Below are positions 62,302-64,000 of a stretch of 64,000 nt of DNA, one piece after another. The position numbers and the translations under genes were made by a program. Position 1 is the stretch's first letter. Each line of letters opens with the position of its first letter. The stretch is from Burkholderiaceae bacterium (GTDB taxonomy: Bacteria; Pseudomonadota; Gammaproteobacteria; Burkholderiales; Burkholderiaceae_D), in NCBI GenBank assembly GCA_031291325.1, contig JARLJG010000042.1, forward strand, positions 124,001 to 188,000. The letters run 5' to 3'. A model generated the notes under the pieces. It saw only the letters and a program-made list of their open reading frames with translations. It had not been told where the DNA came from and searched no databases.

Positions 62302-63600
62302 ATGTCTAGCCCATCACGTCGTACTTTCATCAAGCATGCGGGCGGCCTGAGTCTTGCCGCGCTGGCCGGCTGGCCGGCGCTGACCCGCGCGGCCACCGCG
62401 ATTATCGTCGTCCTCACCAGCTACCCGCCGGAAGTCGTTGCGCGCGTCCAGGCCGCGTTCGAGAAAGAAAATCCGAATTGGCGCTTGCGCATCGTCTGGC
62501 GCATGCCGCACGACGCGCTACCCACGCTGCGCCAGCCGGGGCCGGATGGGATCGATGTCTATTGGACGCCTTCGCCGTCGAACTTCGCCATCCTTGCACA
62601 CGCCGGCCTGCTGGCAAAACTCGACATCGACCGTACGGGCCTGCCGGGTCGCATCGGCAATACCCGGATCGACGATCCCGACGGCTTCTATGCGGCCACG
62701 GAGACTGCCGGCTACGGATTCGCCATCAATCCGGAATATCTTGCTCGCCATCGCCTGGTCGAACCGGCGGACTGGTCCGACCTCGCAGCGCCGGCATACG
62801 ATGGCCACATCGTTGTGCCCAATCCGGCCCGCGTGGGCTTCGCTCCGGTGATGGCCGACATTCCATTGCAAGCCTATGGTTGGGAGCGCGGCTGGGCGAC
62901 GTGGAGCGCAATCGTCGCCAACTCGGCGCTGATCGATCGCGGCAGCAACTTCATTACCGACGAACTGACGGAGGCAAGGCGCGGCATCGGCATCTCGATC
63001 GACTTCTTCGTCAATGCCGCCATCGCCAAGGGCGCGCCTATCCGATTTGTCTACCCCAGGCACGGCGGCATCAATCCAGGGCAAGTCGGCATCCTGGCCG
63101 CCAGCCAAAATCCGCAGGGAGCCAGCACTTTCGTCGCATTTTTGCTTGGCGACACTTGCCAGAAGCTGCTCGCTCATCCCGATATCCGCAAACTGCCGGT
63201 GCGCCCTTCGGTCTATGCGTCGCTGCCGGCGGACTATTACAATCCGTTCGCCGCAGCCGAACATGGCGATTTCGCGTACGACAATGAACGAGGTCGCCAG
63301 CGGCTGCCGGTGATTGCAGCACTGTTCGATGTCGCATTGGCGAGGCGCCAGGCGCAGCTTGCGAAACTGTGGCGGCGCGCGCGCAAGGCGACCGGCAAGA
63401 GCGCGGAAGAGGCGCGCCGTCTGCTGGGCGTCGTCCCGCTTGGCGAGGCCGCGGCGGACGACCGCGGTTTGCAGGATATCTTTGCCCAGCGCGAGGACGA
63501 CGCGCATGCGCAAGAGCAAGCGCAGGCGACCGAGAAACGATGGGCGGCTGAAGTCGATCAACGTTTGGCGCGAGTCGAGCGCCTGCTGGGGGCGGCATGA
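62302..63600 (+). CDS. Tat-exported ABC-type substrate-binding protein
   Basis: A 432-residue periplasmic binding protein. The start MSSPSRRTFIKHAGGLSLAALAG is a classic twin-arginine signal (S/T-R-R-x-F-I-K). The mature part (LTSYPPEVVARVQAAFEKENPNWRLRIVWRMPHDALPTL; DVYWTPSPSNFAIL; YAATETAGYGFAINPEYLARHRL) resembles type 2 binding proteins of the Fe(III)/thiamine/2-aminoethylphosphonate group. A charged C-terminal extension of about 95 residues, rich in Arg, Ala and Glu and likely helical (RRQAQLAKLWRRARKATGKSAEEARRLLG onward), is not usual for the family. Its stop overlaps the next start (ATGA at 63597). No permease or ATPase gene is visible; they may lie beyond the right edge. Confidence 0.82.
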   Translation: MSSPSRRTFIKHAGGLSLAALAGWPALTRAATAIIVVLTSYPPEVVARVQAAFEKENPNWRLRIVWRMPHDALPTLRQPGPDGIDVYWTPSPSNFAILAHAGLLAKLDIDRTGLPGRIGNTRIDDPDGFYAATETAGYGFAINPEYLARHRLVEPADWSDLAAPAYDGHIVVPNPARVGFAPVMADIPLQAYGWERGWATWSAIVANSALIDRGSNFITDELTEARRGIGISIDFFVNAAIAKGAPIRFVYPRHGGINPGQVGILAASQNPQGASTFVAFLLGDTCQKLLAHPDIRKLPVRPSVYASLPADYYNPFAAAEHGDFAYDNERGRQRLPVIAALFDVALARRQAQLAKLWRRARKATGKSAEEARRLLGVVPLGEAAADDRGLQDIFAQREDDAHAQEQAQATEKRWAAEVDQRLARVERLLGAA

Positions 63601-64000
63601 AGGCCACGGTGGCAATTTGCATCGCCCTGCTTGCGGCAATCGCCGTCGATGCGCCCGCAGTCGAACCCATCGTCGCCGACACCTCGGTCGACGCCTTTGC
63701 GCGCCCGATGCAGGGTCTTTCGCCAGGCGAACGCGAGCGGTTCTTCAATGGGCGTTCGCTAATTCATCAGAGCTGGGTCGTCGCCCCTTCCAAGGACGCA
63801 TCCGTTTCCGGCCTCGGCCCGCTTTACAACAGCCTGGCCTGTATCTCGTGCCATCCGCGCAATGGGCGCGGTCGTCCGCCGGACGGGCCTGACGAGCGCA
63901 TGCAATCGACGCTGGTGCGGCTGTCCGTGGCCGGAAAAGACGCGCATGGCGGCCCGCGCCCCCATCCGGTGTATGGCGGCCAGCTCAACGAGGAAGGGAT
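63597..64000 (+). CDS. Di-heme c-type oxidoreductase (DUF1111/IrpB-like), 5' part only
   Basis: The first 134 residues of an exported cytochrome. A signal peptide (MKATVAICIALLAAIAVDAPA) is followed by ERERFFNGRSLIHQSWVVAPSKDASVSGLGPLYNSLACISCHPRNGRGRPPDG. The C-x2-C-H haem motif at about residues 93-97 within GLGPLYNSLACISCHPRNGRG and the following text are characteristic of the DUF1111 'di-heme oxidoreductase' family, which often sits beside imelysin-like iron-regulated proteins. The gene runs off the window. It overlaps the binding-protein gene by 4 bases, so TonB receptor, binding protein and cytochrome probably act together; the specific role, perhaps metal reduction during uptake, is inference. 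Confidence 0.85.
   Translation, partial: MKATVAICIALLAAIAVDAPAVEPIVADTSVDAFARPMQGLSPGERERFFNGRSLIHQSWVVAPSKDASVSGLGPLYNSLACISCHPRNGRGRPPDGPDERMQSTLVRLSVAGKDAHGGPRPHPVYGGQLNEEG

Overview
The window is a gene-dense chromosomal segment from a Gram-negative bacterium, most likely a betaproteobacterium of the order Burkholderiales (possibly Oxalobacteraceae). This placement is inferred from gene content and protein style: CheZ, an NtrC/sigma54-type nitrogen control layout, an urtABCDE-urea carboxylase-allophanate hydrolase operon, a UrtB with a long N-terminal extension, and a 77-nt initiator tRNA with encoded CCA. No rRNA, CRISPR array, intact insertion sequence or prophage is visible.

Layout. 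1-0.66 kb: 3' part of cheZ. 1-10 kb: surface and envelope genes, comprising a Thr-rich lipoprotein, a small barrel-like protein, a four-gene operon (ABC ATPase, FtsX-type permease, LolA-like protein, outer-membrane barrel), thpR, tRNA-fMet, and two tandem paralogous lipoproteins. 10-19 kb: housekeeping and accessory genes (GtrA, DUF6882-like, exported adenosine deaminase, membrane hydrolase, dapA-like, GNAT, alpha/beta hydrolase, HD protein, REC-GGDEF-EAL protein). 19-25 kb: RND efflux pair, a MarR-like regulator and a Sel1-retropepsin protein.

25.8-35.6 kb is a complete nitrate assimilation locus: narK-nirB-nirD-nasA-cobA followed by nasT-nasS. Its 433-bp leader contains, in order, an NtrC-like site, a consensus -24/-12 promoter, two hairpins with hexanucleotide loops carrying A1 and G4 (the ANTAR-protein target pattern), and a strong intrinsic terminator before narK. 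The ANTAR protein NasT and the nitrate sensor NasS encoded at the operon end are the expected controllers. NtrC/sigma54 would start transcription under nitrogen limitation, and NasT, released from NasS by nitrate, would let it pass the terminator.

35.6-47.6 kb is a minus-strand urea locus: atzF-uca-urtABCDE-gntR. Urea would be imported by UrtABCDE, carboxylated by Uca and hydrolysed by AtzF. A second -24/-12 promoter lies just upstream of atzF. 47.9-56 kb encodes an alpha-2-macroglobulin and PBP1C pair. 56.4-59.1 kb holds an aldehyde dehydrogenase with an FNR/Anr-like box upstream and a periplasmic tandem-Cache protein. 59.1-60.1 kb is a 1-kb non-coding gap containing a candidate minus-strand small RNA. 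From 60.1 kb to the right edge lies the start of a probable metal or chelate uptake locus: a TonB receptor, a Tat-exported binding protein and a truncated di-heme c-type cytochrome.
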